Origin: Canna indica
Taxonomy: Eukaryota; Streptophyta; Magnoliopsida; Zingiberales; Cannaceae
Assembly (NCBI GenBank): GCA_034359265.1
Contig: CP136890.1
Location: 46,226,501-46,290,500, forward strand
Reading direction: 5' to 3'
DNA: 64,000 bases
Each line of letters starts with the position of its first letter. Positions within the stretch are counted from its first letter, which is position 1. A program made the position numbers and the translations under genes. The notes beneath the pieces were generated by a model. It saw only the letters and a list, made by a program, of their open reading frames with translations. It had not been told where the DNA came from and made no database searches. Shown here in pieces: positions 45,817-57,076 of this stretch.

Positions 45817-48800
45817 TTTTTTTTTTGCAACAAGACAAAGGAAATATATTAATTCACAAAAAAGATACAATGGAGTTCATACACGACTACCATTAAATAG
45901 GAATGGTACAGCTCTCTCATCCCCCAAGTGAAAAGACCATGCCCCTCACCTTCGGCATTGCCATCAGCAAGGTAGTAGCCAAAACCTTGGGAGAAGAGGA
46001 ACAAAGAAGAAACCCACAGCCCGGGGTCAGGCACAATATAGAATATGCAAGAAATACATCAATTACCCACACCTTGGGCCAAGTAATAAAAGCTCACATG
46101 CACAAGCACTGTATCACACGGAATACCCACAACTCGGGCCAAGTAATAAAGCTCATAAGATCATAGCGTGACTTTAATCATGGTGCACATAAGTGAGGTA
46201 ACTCTAAATGCTCCACCTCTCTGCAATGGCTCTATTCTTTGGTGTATCCTTGATTGTTTTGGTAGCATAATCCTGAAGGATCTTGCCTTTAACTTCTACA
46301 ATAATACTACTAAGAACGCTCGTAGATGTAGAGGAGACATGTGAGAAAATACGATCATTTCGCTCACGCCAAATGAAGTAAACTGAAGCAGTGAGAGTAA
46401 TGCGTCTAATATAGCCAACTAGTGTGTCCCCACGCATGACGTCTTCCCACCATTTAAGCTGGTCCTCCCAGTGATGCAGGGGGTTAGCCAAGAGACAACG
46501 ATCTAGAATCTGGCACCATATGATAGTTGAGAAGGGGCAGTGGAAGAATAGGTGCTCAATGGACTCATCCACACCGCAAAAACAACAACAGGAAGAGTGA
46601 GTAATCCCCCAATGTGAGAGACGATCAAGAGTTGGTAGTCTCCGTAAGAGCACAAGCCACAGTATAAAAGAGTACCTCGGGACCCTTCCTTTGAACCAAA
46701 CAAGATGATGCCAAGAAGTTATAGGGTTAGCGGATGAAATGCCAATGCAAGCTGAAGCAATACTAAAACGACCATCTACAGACGGTCTCCAAAGCACCTG
46801 ATCTCCATTAGAACCTGTGTTCACAGTGCCAATAGAATCCCAAGCACTATGCAAGACAAGTTCATGGCCAAGGTTGCCCAACTGCCAATTATTGTGTTGC
46901 CAAATAGATGAAACCCTAGCGGTCCTACTTGAGTAGAGGCGGGCCAGAATGTGATCATTCATCCTGTCAATAAGAAGATTACCAGGAATCCAAGGATCAA
47001 GCCAGAGAAATATACTACGGAAACACCAATGCGATACTATACAAGTTCCTTTGCTTGATCACGAGTGAAAAGGATACTACGGAAACACCAAGAGCAGGCC
47101 TGTGACTGTCGTACAGTCCAAATAGAGTCATTGTTGAGGAATTTAGAGCTAATCCAACGGATCCATAGAGAGTCTTTCTTTGAAGCAATAGCCCAAATAT
47201 TCCTCATAAGGTACGCAATGTTAAGGTAAGAGAGTCGATGAAGCCCAAGCCCACCATTTTGATACGATTGACAAATGTCATCCCAGGAGACCTTATGGAA
47301 GCTTCTTTTATCATCCCCACTCCACAGGAATCTAGCAAGAAGTTGTTCAATACGAGATATGACTCTCTTGGGTAGCTTGTAAGTGGCGCACCAATAGGTG
47401 ATCTTACCCTGTAAAACAGATTTAATAAGAGCCAACCTGCCCATGTAAGATAAATGTTTTGCCTTCCAAGAGTGAATGCGGCTCTGGATGCTCTCAATAA
47501 GAGGGAGGCAATCATTATATGTAAGCTGCTTGATAATAAGAGGGACACCTAGGAATCGAGTGGGGAGAGCACCAATAGGAATACCAAGAATGTCCTGAAC
47601 TCTGTTCATCAGGTCGCTAGAGCACCCCGCCATATACAGATTAGACTTGGTAGTACTAGTGGATAGCCCTGAGATGTCTGCAAAGGACCCCAATCCATCC
47701 TTGATCGCTCTAGCATTGGACTCTGAGGCTTCGGCAAATATAATGAGATCATTTGCAAATGCAAGGTGAGTAATAAGTGGATTTGCACAACTCGGGTGTG
47801 GAGTGATCATACCTTGCTGGACTAAGTCATCAAGACGAGAAGATAAGTGCTGCATAACAATAAGGAACAAGTAAGGAGCCATGGGGCAGCCTTGTCTAAG
47901 GCCTCGAGAAGTCCGAAAGAAACCCACAGAAGAGCCATTAATATTGATAGTAAAGGAGGGATTAGAAACACAGGCTCTAATCCAACTGACCATCATAGTA
48001 GGGAACCCATGCAAGTGAAGTAACTGAAGCAGGAAATCCCATCGAACTGAATCATAGGCCTTATGGAGGTCAACTTTGATGGCCATGCGTTTCTGCCCAG
48101 AGTTAAGATGATAGTTGTGCATAAGACTATGGCACAGAGCAATATTTTCATGTATGAGCCTACCACTCATAAAGGCATGTTGGGTTGGGCTAATCAAATC
48201 AGGTAATACAACCTTGAGCCTATTCGCAATAAGCTTTGAAATAAATCTGTAGATCATCTTGCAAATAGAGAGAGGACGGAAATCAGAAAATGAGTTGGTG
48301 TTCTCCTTCTTAGGAATAAGAGTGATGGAGGTAATATTAACTTCACTAAGAAGTTTACCGGTCCTAAAGAACTCAAGAATGGCAGCAATAACATCATCCT
48401 TAATGATAGACCAACAAGATTTATAAAATTCAGCATTTAATCCATCAACGCCAGGGGCCTTATCAGAATTTGATGATAGGATTACTTGTTCAATCTCTTG
48501 AGGGGTAACCGGCTGAGACAACAGGGATATGCTTTGTTGGGAGAGGCAACTTTGGACATGAACATTAGAAAGATTCACATGAGGAATCTCAGGAGCAAAT
48601 GTCCGAGTAAAGTAGGTGATAGCTTCTTGATCAAGAGCTTGGCCTTCGAGAATATTTCCATCTGCATCTTTAATAGAAAGTAAGGCATTCCTATTATATT
48701 TGAACTTTAAAGAATTATGAAAAAACTTTGAGTTTGAGTCACCAAGGCGTAACCATGTATCCCTTGATTTTTGTCTAAATGATGCCTCCTCATTAGCGTA

Positions 48801-48823
48801 GAGCCTTAGAATTTCAGCCCTGC
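45817..48823 (-). mobile_element. LINE K, main family, minus strand, 5'-truncated
   Basis: T-run at 45817-45826, the family 3' UTR, and ORF2 up to the region just after the endonuclease (RLYANEEASFRQKSR). At about 48823 it gives way to inverted 21-bp minisatellite (T3). It is very similar to LINE E over its whole length. Confidence 0.92.
46204..48822 (-). pseudogene. LINE K ORF2: RT and C-terminal domain, frameshifted
   Basis: The 48578-47037 frame (513 codons) contains NAEFYKSCW, PKKENTNSFSDFRPLSICK, DLHKAYDSVRWDFL and GLRQGCPMAPYLF. The catalytic box is AFANDLIIF: the first Asp of FADD has become Asn, which should abolish catalysis. Near 47030 a rearranged repeat of ACTACGGAAACACCAA (46994-47090) breaks the frame. 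The C-terminal part continues at 46962-46204 with WFKGRVPRYSF and CCFCGVDESIEHLFFH, and ends early at a TAG where relatives read CAG. Confidence 0.9.
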
Positions 48824-49526
48824 GAAAAGTTGAGAACTTGGTTTAGAAAGTTGAGATCTCTGTTCGGAAAGTTGGAAACTTGGTTCGGAAAGACAGAAAC
48901 TTGGTTCGAAAAGTTGGGAACTTTGTTCTAAAAGTTGAGAATTTGGTTCGAAAAGTTGGGAACATGGTTCTGAAAGTTGGGAACTTTGTTCGGAAAGTTG
49001 AGAACTTGGTTCGGAAAGTTGGAAATTTCGTTCGGGAAGTTGGGAACCTAGTTTCGAATGTTGGGAGGTTCCTTCCGAAAGTTGAGAACTTGGTTCCAAA
49101 AGTTAACAACTTGGTTCAGAAAGTTAGAAACTTGGTTCGGAAATTTGGAATTTTGGTTTCGAAAATTGGGAACCTCGTTCGAAAAGTTGGGAACTTTGTT
49201 CCTAAAGTTTTGAACTTGGTTCGAAAAGTTGAGCACTTGGTTCAGAAAGTTGGGAACTTGGTTTCTAAAGTTGGGAACTTGATTCGAAAAGTTGAGAACT
49301 TGGTTCGCAAAGTTAGGAACTTGGTTCGGAAAGTTGGGAACTTGGTTAGGGAAGTTGGAAAATTATTTCCGAAAGTTGGAAACTTCATTCCGAAAGTTGG
49401 TAACTTGATTCCGAAAGTTGGTAACTTGATTCTGAAAGTTAGGAAATTAGTTCAAAATATGGGAACTTTGTTCGGAAAGTTGGGATCTTGGTTTGGAATA
49501 TTGAGAACTTGGTTCCGAAAGTTGGT
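48824..49526 (-). repeat. 21-bp minisatellite block T3, inverted (about 33 units)
   Basis: Same repeat as T1/T2 but in opposite orientation (AAGTTGGGAACTTGGTTCGG units). It lies between the truncated 5' end of LINE K and the truncated 5' end of LINE L. The right junction shares AAGG with LINE L. A 237-codon plus-strand open frame through it is a by-product of the 21-bp period. Confidence 0.93.
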
Positions 49527-51170
49527 AAGGTATGATCACTCCACACCCGAGTTGTGCAAATCCACTTATTACTCACCTCGCATTTGCAGATGATCTCATT
49601 ATATTTGCCGAAGCCTCAGAGTCCAATGCTAGAGCGATCAAGGATGTATTGGGGTCCTTTGCAGACATCTCAGGGCTATCCGCTAGTACTACCAAGTCTA
49701 ATCTGTATACGGCGGGGTGCTCTAGCGACCTGATGAACAGAGTTCAGGACATTCTTGGTATTCCTATTGGTGCTCTCCCCACTCGATTCCTAGGTGTCCC
49801 TCTTATTACCAAGCAGCTTACATATAATGATTGCCTCCCTCTTATTGAGAGCATCCAGAGCCGCATTCACTCTTGGAAGGCAAAGCATTTATCTTACATG
49901 GGCAGGTTGGCTCTTATTAAATCTGTTTTAAAGGGTAAGATCACCTATTGGAGCGCCATTTACAAGCTACCCCAGAGAACCATATCTCATATTGAACAAC
50001 TTCTTGCTAGATTCCTGTGGAGTGGGGATGATAAAAGAAGCTACCATAAGGTCTCCTGGGATGACATTTGTCAATCGTATCAAAATGGTGGGCTTGGGCT
50101 TCATCGACTCTCTCACCTTAACATTGCGTACCTTATGAGGTATATTTGGGCTATTGCTTCAAAGAAAGACTCTCTATGGATCCGTTGGATCAGCTCTAAA
50201 TTTCTCAACAATGACTCTATTTGGACTGTACGACAGCCACAGGCCTGCTCTTGGTGTTTCCGCAGTATCCTTTTCACTCGTGATCAAGCAAAGGAACTTG
50301 TATAGTATCGCATTGGTGATGGTATGAATATATTTCTCTGGCTTGATCCTTGGATTCCTGGTAATCTTCTTATTGACAGGATGAATGATCACATTCCGGC
50401 CCGCCTCTACTCAAGTAGGACCGCTAGGGTTTCATCTATTTGGCAACACAATAATTGGCAGTTGGGCAACCTTGGCCATGAACTTGTCTTGGATAGTGCT
50501 TGGGATTCTATTGGCACTGTGAACACTGGTTCTAATGGAGATCGGGTGCTTTGGAGACCGTTTGTAGATGGTCGTTTTAGTATTGCTTCAGCTTGCATTG
50601 GCATTTCACCCGCTAACCCTATAACTTCTTGTCATCATCTTGTTTGGTTCAAAGGAAGGGTCCTGAGGTACTCTTTAATACTGTGGCTTGTGCTCTTACG
50701 GAGACTACCAACTCTTGATCGTCTCTCACATTGGGGGATTACTCACTCTACCAGTTGTTGTTTTTGCGGTGTGGATGAGTCCATTGAGCACCTATTCTTT
50801 CACTGCCCCTTCTCAACTATCATCTGATGCCAGATTCTAGATCGTTGTCTCTTGGCTAACCCCCTGCATTACTGGGAGGACCAGCTTAAATGGTGGGAAG
50901 ACGTCATGCGTGGGGACACACTAATTGGCTATAATAGACGAATTACTCTCACTGCTTCAGTTTACTTCATTTGGCGTGAGCGAAATGATCGTATTTTCTC
51001 ACATGTCTCCTCTACATCTACGAGCGTTCTTAGTAGTATTATTGCAGAAGTTAAAGGCAAGATCACCTCAGGATTATGCTACCAAAACAATCAAGGATAC
51101 ACCAAAGAATAGAGCCATTGCAGAGAGGTGGTGCATTCAGAGTTACCTCACTTGTGTCCACCATGATTAA
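49527..51170 (+). pseudogene. LINE L ORF2: C-terminal RT and cysteine motif
   Basis: Open from 49532 with AFADDLIIF and the thumb-like region to a TAG at 50303 (relatives TCGAG). It continues 50324-50827 with WFKGRVLRYSL and CCFCGVDESIEHLFFH to a TGA where relatives have TGG, then 50852-51112 with INDR/NDRIFSHVSS, and a frameshift near 51066. The final frame ends IKDTPKNRAIAE...HHD at about 51170. It is truncated before the RT active-site-proximal blocks and non-functional. Confidence 0.9.
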
Positions 51171-51524
51171 TGTCACGCTATGATCTTATGAGCTTTATTA
51201 CTTGGCCCGAGTTGTGGGTATTCCGTGTGATACAGTGCTTGTGCATGTGAGCTTTTATTACTTGGCCCGAGGTGTGGGTAATTGATGTATTTCTTGCATA
51301 TTCAATATTGTGCCTGACCCCGGGCTGTGGGTTTCTTCTTTGTTCCTCTTCTCCCAAGGTTTTGGCTACTACCTTGCTGATGGCAATGCCGAAGGTGAGG
51401 GGCATGGCCTTTTCACTTGGGGAGATGAGAGAGCTCTACCATTCCTATTTAATGGTAGTCGTGTTTGAACTCCATTGTATCTTTTTTGTGAATTAATAAA
51501 TTTCCTTTGCCTTGTTGCAAAAAA
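49527..51524 (+). mobile_element. LINE L, main family, 5'-truncated in RT, with poly(A)
   Basis: Starts within RT (GGTATGATCACTCCACACC) directly after T3 and runs through the ORF2 end and 3' UTR to an A-run near 51519. The tail carries an ATA/TAA expansion before the satellite resumes with ACTTGATTAAC. Left of it is minisatellite, so no target duplication can be recognised. Confidence 0.92.
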
Positions 51525-51536
51525 TAATAATAATAA

Positions 51537-54500
51537 TAACTTGATTAACAACTTCTCCCATCACACTGAATGTTCTGGAGTCGCTCGGGACTCAGATTGT
51601 TGGTCGTTTCGACCCGATATGCCGAAGTTGAATTAGTCGTCTTCGTTCAAGATTCTGTTCAAAAAAGCGTATAATTCTCTGCATTAGTCTATCATAAATA
51701 ACTCGATTAACAACATCTCCCATCACAATGAATGTTTGGAGTCGCTCGAGACTCAGATTGCTGGTCGTTTCGAGCCGATACACCGAAGTTCAATAAGTGG
51801 ACTTCGTTCAAGATTCAATCAAAAAAGCGTATAATTCTTTGCATTAGTCTGTCAAAAATAACTCGATTAACAATTTCTCCCATTGCAGTGAATGTGCTGG
51901 AGTCGCTCGGGACTTTGATTGCTCATCATTTTGAGCAGATACGGGGAGTTCAATCAGTCGGCTTCGGTCAAGATTTTGTTCGAGAAAACTTGAAATTCTT
52001 TTTATTAGTCTATCAAAAATAACTCGATTACCAACTTCTCCCATCACAGTGAAAGTTTTGCAGTCGCTCGGAACTCAGATTGCTGGTTGTTCCGAGCCGA
52101 TACGCCGAAGTTCAATCAGTCGACTTCGTTCAAGATTCTGTTCGAAAAAGCTTATAATTCTTTGCATTAGTCTGTCAAAAATAACTCGATTAACAACTTC
52201 TCCCATCATAGTGAATGTTCTGTAGTCGCTCGGGACTCAGATTGCTGTTCATTTCGAGCCGATATACCGAAGTTCAATTAGTCGACTTCGTTCAAGACTC
52301 TGTCCGAAAAAATGTATAATTCTTTGCTTCAGTCTGTCAAAAATAACTCGATTAACAACTTCTCCCATCATAGTGAATGTTCTGGAGTCTCTTAGGACTC
52401 AGATTGCTGGTCATTTTGAGCCGATACCACGAAGTTCAATCAGTCGGCTTCGTTCAAGATTCTATTCGAACATGTGTGTAATTCTTCGCATTAGTCTGTA
52501 AAAAATAACTCGATTAAAAACTTCTCCCATCACAGTCAATGTTCTAGAGTCGCTCGGGACTCAGATTGTTGGTTGTTTCGAGCCGATACGTCGAAGTTCA
52601 ATCAGTCGACTTCATTCAAGATTCTGTCCGAAAAATAGTATAATTCTTTGCTTCAGTCTGTCAAAAATAACTCGATTAACAACTTTTCCCATCATAGTGA
52701 ATGTTCTGGAGTTGCTCGGGACTCAGATTGCTGGTCGATTTGAGCCGATACCCCGAAGTTCAATCAGTCGGCTTCGTTCAAGATTTTGTTCGAAAAAGTG
52801 TGTAATTCTTCGCATTAGTTTGTCAAAAATATCTCGATTAACAACTTCTCCCATCATAGTGAATGTTCTGGAGTCGCTCGGGACTTAGATTGCTCGTCAT
52901 TTCGGGCCGATACGGGCAGTTCAATCAATCGGCTTCGTTCAATATTGGCTTCGTTTAAGATTTTGTTTGAAAAAGCATGCAATTCTTTGCATTAAGCTAT
53001 CAAAAATAACTCGATTAACAACTTATCCCATCGCAGTGAATGTTTTGGAGTCGCTCGGGACTTAGATTGCTCGTCATTTCGATCCGATACGGGCAGTTCA
53101 ATCAATCCGCTTCGTTTAAGATTTTGTTTGAAAAAGCATGCAATTCTTTGCATTAGGCTATCAAAAATAACTCCATTAACAACTTATCCCATCACAGTGA
53201 ATGTTCTGGAGTCGCTCGGGACTTAGATTGCTCATCATTTCGGGCCGATACGGACTGTTCAATCAATCAGCTACGTTCAACATTGTGTTCGAAAAAGCGT
53301 ACAATTCTTTGCATTAGGTTGTCAAAAATGACTCGATTAACAACTTCTCTCATCATAGCGAATGTTCTAGAGTCTCTCGGGACTCAGATTGCTGGTTGTT
53401 TCGAGCCGATACGCCGAAGTTGAATCAGTTGACTACGTTCAAGATTCTGTTCGAAAAACCGTGTAATTATTTGTATTAGACTATCAAAAATAACTCGATT
53501 AACAACTTCTCCGATCATAGTGAATGTTCTGGGGTCGCTCGGGACTCTGATTGCTCGTCATTTCATATGGATACGGGGAGTTCAATCAATCGGCTTCGTT
53601 CAAGATTTTGTTCGAAAAGGAGTGCAATTCTTTGCATTAGGCTGTCAAAAATAACGTGATTAACAACTTCTCCCATCACAGTGAATGTTCTGGAGTCTCT
53701 CAGGACTCAGATTACTTGTCGTTTCAAGCCGATACGCCGAAGTTCAATCATTCAACTTCGTTCAAGATTATGTTCGAAAAAGCGTGTAATTCTTTGTATT
53801 AGGCTGTCAAAAATAACTCGATTAACAACTTCTCCCATCATAGTGAATGTTCTGGGGTCGCTTGGGACTCTGATTGCTCGTCATTTCAAACGGATACAGG
53901 GAGTTCAATCAATCGGCTTCGTTAAAGATTTTGTTCGAAAAGGAGTGCAATTCTTTGCATTAGGCTGTCAAAAATAACTCGATTAACAACTTCTCCCATC
54001 ACAGTAAATGTTCTGGAATCGCTCGGGACTCAGATTGCTGGTCATTTCGAGCCGATACGCCGAAGTTCAATCAGTCGACTTCGTTCAAGATTATGTTCGA
54101 AAAAGCATGTAATTCTTTGTATTTGGTTGTCAAAAATAACTCGATTAACAACTTCTCCCAACATAGTGAATGTTCTGGGGTCGCTCGGGACTCTGATTGC
54201 TCGTCATTTCGAGCGGATACGGGGAGTTCAATCAATCGGCTTCGTTCAAGATTTTGTTCGAAAAGGAGTGCAATTCTTTGCATTAGGTTGTCAAAAATAG
54301 CGTGATTAACAACTTCTCCCATCACAGTGAATGTTCTGGAGTCGCTCGGGACTCAGATTGCTGGTCGTTTCGAGCTGATATGCCGAAGTTCAATCAGTCG
54401 ACTTCGTTCAAGATTATGTTAGAAGAAGCGTGTAATTCTTTGTATTTGGCTGTCAAAAATAACTCGATTAACAACTTCTCCCATCATAGTGAATGTTCTG

Positions 54501-54631
54501 GAGTCGCTTGGGACTCTGATTGCTCGTCATTTCCATCGGATACGGGGAGTTCAATCAATCGGCTTCGTTCAAGATTTTGTTCGAAAAAGAGTGCAATTCT
54601 TTGCATTAGGCTGTCAAAAATAACTCGATTA
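51537..54631 (+). repeat. 161-bp satellite array S2 (about 19 units)
   Basis: Same unit and orientation as S1. It starts at the ACTTGATTAAC phase directly after the tail of LINE L and ends at AACTCGATTA (54622-54631), which is one copy of a target duplication. From about 53500 onward two monomer types alternate, giving a dimer of 323 bp. Confidence 0.94.
54622..54631 (+). repeat. Target-site duplication, left copy (block 1)
   Basis: AACTCGATTA here equals 56220-56229 immediately after the poly(A) of LINE M. It brackets the composite insertion 54632-56219, and the satellite unit continues in phase on the far side. Confidence 0.75.
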
Positions 54632-54722
54632 GTCATAATAAGTGATCAAATTAAGATTCGAATCCTAAATCTTTAAGCAACGTTCAACGTGTTGCGACCA
54701 ATTGTGCTACTCACAATTGGCA
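54632..54722 (-). mobile_element. tRNA-derived SINE-like element (copy 2)
   Basis: On the minus strand: GTGAGTAGCACAATTGGT (box A-like), then GATTTAGGATTCGAATC (box B-like), ending next to the satellite. Same module as copy 1. No intact tRNA fold was recognised. Confidence 0.65.
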
Positions 54723-54728
54723 AAAAAA

Positions 54729-54812
54729 TAGTGTATAATGAGGTTTGAACTCCAGATCTCTAAATATATTCAAGATGTTATCACCAACTATGCTACTCAC
54801 GGTTCACTAATG
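54729..54812 (-). mobile_element. tRNA-derived SINE-like element (copy 3)
   Basis: On the minus strand: GTGAGTAGCATAGTTGGTGA (box A-like), GAGATCTGGAGTTCAAACC (box B-like), then a T-run separating it from copy 2. The head-to-tail pair of copies 3 and 2 may be a dimeric element. Confidence 0.65.
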
Positions 54813-54828
54813 ATGTGTTTTTTAAAAA

Positions 54829-54899
54829 GAGTGCAACACGAGGACTTCCGAGGGGGTCACCCATCCTAGTACTACTCTCACCCAAGCACGCTTAACTTT
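54829..54899 (-). pseudogene. 5S rRNA fragment (3' ~70 nt), fused to LINE M
   Basis: On the minus strand it contains AAGCGTGCTTGGG, GAGAGTAGTACTAGGATGGG, TGACCCCCTCGGAAGTCC and TCGTGTTGCACTC, that is, the promoter C-box region and 3' end of plant 5S rRNA. The 5' ~49 nt are missing: after AAGTTAAG the sequence switches to plus-oriented LINE ORF2. Not a functional gene. Confidence 0.88.
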
Positions 54900-55844
54900 A
54901 CAACGATTCCATTTGGACTGTACAACAGCCACAGGCCTGCTCTTGGTGCTTATGCAGTATCCTTTTTGCTCGTGATCAAGCAAAGGAACTTGTCGAGTAT
55001 CGCATTGGTGATGGTATGAATACATTTCTCTGGCTTGATCCTTGGATTCCTGGTTATCTTCTTATTGACAGGATGAATGATCACATTCCGGCCCGCCTCT
55101 ACTTGAGTAGTACCGCTAGGGTTTCTTCTATTTGGCAGCACAATACTTGGCATCTGAGAAACCTTGGCCATGAACTTGTCTTGCATAGTGCTTCGGATTC
55201 CATTCGCACTGTGAACACTAGGTCGAATGGAGATTAGGTTCTTTGGAGGCCGTCTGTAGATGGTCGTTATAGTATTGCTTCAGCTTGCATTGGCATTTCA
55301 CTCGCTAAACCTATAACTTCTAGGCATCATCTTGTTTGGTTCAAAGGAAGGGTCCCGAGGTATTCTTTCATATTATGGCTTGTGCTCTTATGTAGACTAC
55401 CCACTCTTGATCGCCTCTCACATTGGGGGATTACTCACTCCACCAGTTGTTCTTTTTGCGGTGTGGATGAGTCCATTGAGCACCTATTCTTCCACTGCCC
55501 TTTCTCAACTATTATATGGTGCGAGATTCTAGATCGTTGTCTCTTGGATAACCCCTTGCATCGCTGGGAGGACCAGCTTAAATGGTGGGAAGACGTCATG
55601 CGTGGGGATACACTAGTTGGCTATATCAGATGCATTACTCTCACTGCTTCAGATTACTTCATTTGGCGTAAGCGAAATGATCGTATTTTCTCTCATGTCT
55701 CCTCTACATCCACAAGCGTTCTTAGTTAAAGCCAAGATCCTTCAGAATTATGCTACCAAAACAATCAAGGATACACCAAAAAATAGAGCCATTGCAGAGA
55801 GGTGGAGCATTCAGAGTTACCTCACTTATGTCCACCATGATTAA
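54900..55844 (+). pseudogene. LINE M ORF2 C-terminal region
   Basis: Carries the DGMNTFLWLDPWIPGYLL segment, WFKGRVPRYSF and the cysteine motif CSFCGVDESIEHLFFHC, ending ...YLTYVHHD at 55844. Lesions: a TAG at 55235 where relatives have CGG, and a deletion near 55727 (SVLS followed by a shortened KAKILQNYATK). RT active-site blocks are absent through truncation. Confidence 0.9.
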
Positions 55845-56219
55845 TGTCACGCTATATGTTGATCTTATGAGCATTATTACTTGGCCCGAGTTGTGGGTAT
55901 TTCGTGTGATACGTTGCTTGTGCATGTGAGCTTCTATTACTTGGCTCGAGTTGTGGGTAATCCGTGTGATGCATTCCTTGCATATTCTATATTGTGCTTG
56001 ACCCGGGTTGTGGGTTCCTTCTGTGTTCCTCTTCTCCCAAGGTTTTGGCTACTCCCTTACTGATGGCAATGCCGAAGGTGAGGGGCGTGGTCTTTTCACT
56101 TGGGGGGATGAGAGAGCTCTACCATTCCTATTAATGGTAGTCGTGTATGAACTCCATTGTACTTTTTTTTGTGAATTAATATATTTCCTTTGCCTTGTTG
56201 CAAAAAAAAAAAAAAAAAA
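54900..56219 (+). mobile_element. LINE M, 5'-truncated C-terminal ORF2 + 3' UTR + poly(A)
   Basis: Starts at CAACGATTCCATTTGGACTG (late ORF2) immediately after the inverted 5S fragment. It has the full family 3' UTR with GTTGTGGGT boxes (about 55894, 55954, 56009) and an A-run ending at 56219. It is the right part of the composite insertion flanked by the AACTCGATTA duplication. Confidence 0.92.
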
Positions 56220-56713
56220 AACTCGATTAACAACTTCTCCCATCACAGCTAATGTTCTTGAGTCGATCGGAACTCAGATTGCTTGTCGTTTTAAGCCGAT
56301 ACCCCGAAGTTCGATCAGTCGGCTTCGTTCAAGATTCTGTTCGAAAAAGCGTGTAATTCTTTGCATTAGTCTGTAAAAAATAACTCGATTAACAACTTCT
56401 CCCATCACAGTGAATATTCTAGAGTCGCTCGGGACTCAGATTGCTGGTTGTTTCGAGCCGATACGCCGAAGTTCAATTAGTCGACTTCGTTGAAGATTAT
56501 GTTCGAAAAAGCATATAATTCTGTGCATTAGTTTGTCAAAAATAACTCGATTAACAACTTCTCCCATCACAGTTAACGTTCTAGAGTCGCTGGGACTTAG
56601 ATTGCTCGTCATTTCGAGCAGATACGGGGAGTTCAATCTGTCGGCTTCGTTCAAGATTATTTTCTAAAATGCGTGTAATTCATTGCATTAGTCTGTCAAA
56701 AATAACTTGATTA
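56220..56713 (+). repeat. 161-bp satellite block S3 (3 units)
   Basis: Three units between composite insertions 1 and 2. The left edge is the right copy of the AACTCGATTA duplication; the right edge is AATAACTTGATTA (56701-56713), the left copy of the second duplication. Confidence 0.93.
56701..56713 (+). repeat. Target-site duplication, left copy (block 2)
   Basis: AATAACTTGATTA is identical to 57694-57706 after the poly(A) of LINE N. Both carry the less common T in CTTGATTA (most monomers have CTCGATTA), so the match is not simply the repeat consensus. Confidence 0.85.
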
Positions 56714-56730
56714 ATTATTAAATCATAAAC

Positions 56731-56753
56731 GCTAGAAGGAGGGCTTGAACCTC

Positions 56754-56786
<33 letters not shown>

Positions 56787-56803
56787 AACTGAGCTATTCC
56801 AGC
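56731..56803 (-). tRNA. tRNA-Asn (GTT)
   Basis: Plant nuclear-type tRNA-Asn on the minus strand: 5' GCTGGAA acceptor pairing with TTCTAGC (7 bp, one G-T pair); D arm TAGCTCAGTTGGTTAGAGC (box A); anticodon stem TGTGG/CCACA with loop CTGTTAA giving anticodon GTT; T arm GGAGG-TTCAAGC-CCTCC (box B). The discriminator base is G at 56730. The fold is complete, without an intron. No run of four or more T follows closely on the minus strand (TTTATGATTTAATAA), so efficient Pol III termination is doubtful. It lies 24 bp downstream of a 5S copy in the same orientation, inside an insertion bounded by a 13-bp duplication. It may be expressed or may be a recently moved copy. Confidence 0.95.
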
Positions 56804-56827
56804 TTGTTAAAACAGGAGTGCAATACG

Positions 56828-56947
56828 AGGAGTGCAACACGTGGACTTCCTAGGAGGTCACCCGTCCTAGTACTACTCTCGCCCAAGCACGCTTAACTTC
56901 GGAGTTCTAATGGGATCCGGTGCGTTAGTGCTGGTATGATCGCACCC
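56828..56947 (-). rRNA. 5S rRNA, full-length single copy
   Basis: 120-nt plant-type 5S on the minus strand: start GGGTGCGATCATACCAGC; internal promoter region AAGCGTGCTTGGG and the C-box area GTACTAGGACGGGTGACC; end TGTTGCACTCCT. Differences at the 3' side (CCTAGGAAGTCCACG where CCTGGGAAGTCCTCG is usual) suggest a diverged, orphan copy. The 3' end is partly duplicated (GAGTGCAATACGAGG at 56815). The upstream sequence has no clear TATA-like motif at the usual distance. It stands outside any 5S tandem array and is probably not a main contributor to 5S rRNA. Confidence 0.92.
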
Positions 56948-57007
56948 TTAATAAGTAATCAAACATTAATTCCATACCCCTCTAACTATCTTAGCAAACT
57001 TCATTAT

Positions 57008-57076
57008 CGTAAAATTTATTGAGGTTCGAACCTCAAATCTCTAAGGAATTTGTAATTATTATCACCAACTGTGCTT
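57008..57076 (-). mobile_element. tRNA-derived SINE-like fragment (copy 4)
   Basis: On the minus strand: AGCACAGTTGGTGATAA (box A-like), GAGATTTGAGGTTCGAACC (box B-like), then an AT-rich end. It is truncated at its 5' side by the junction to LINE N. Confidence 0.65.

Noticed and set aside
54829..54899. Functional 5S rRNA gene
   Set aside because: The 5' ~49 nt are missing and replaced by LINE sequence in opposite orientation.
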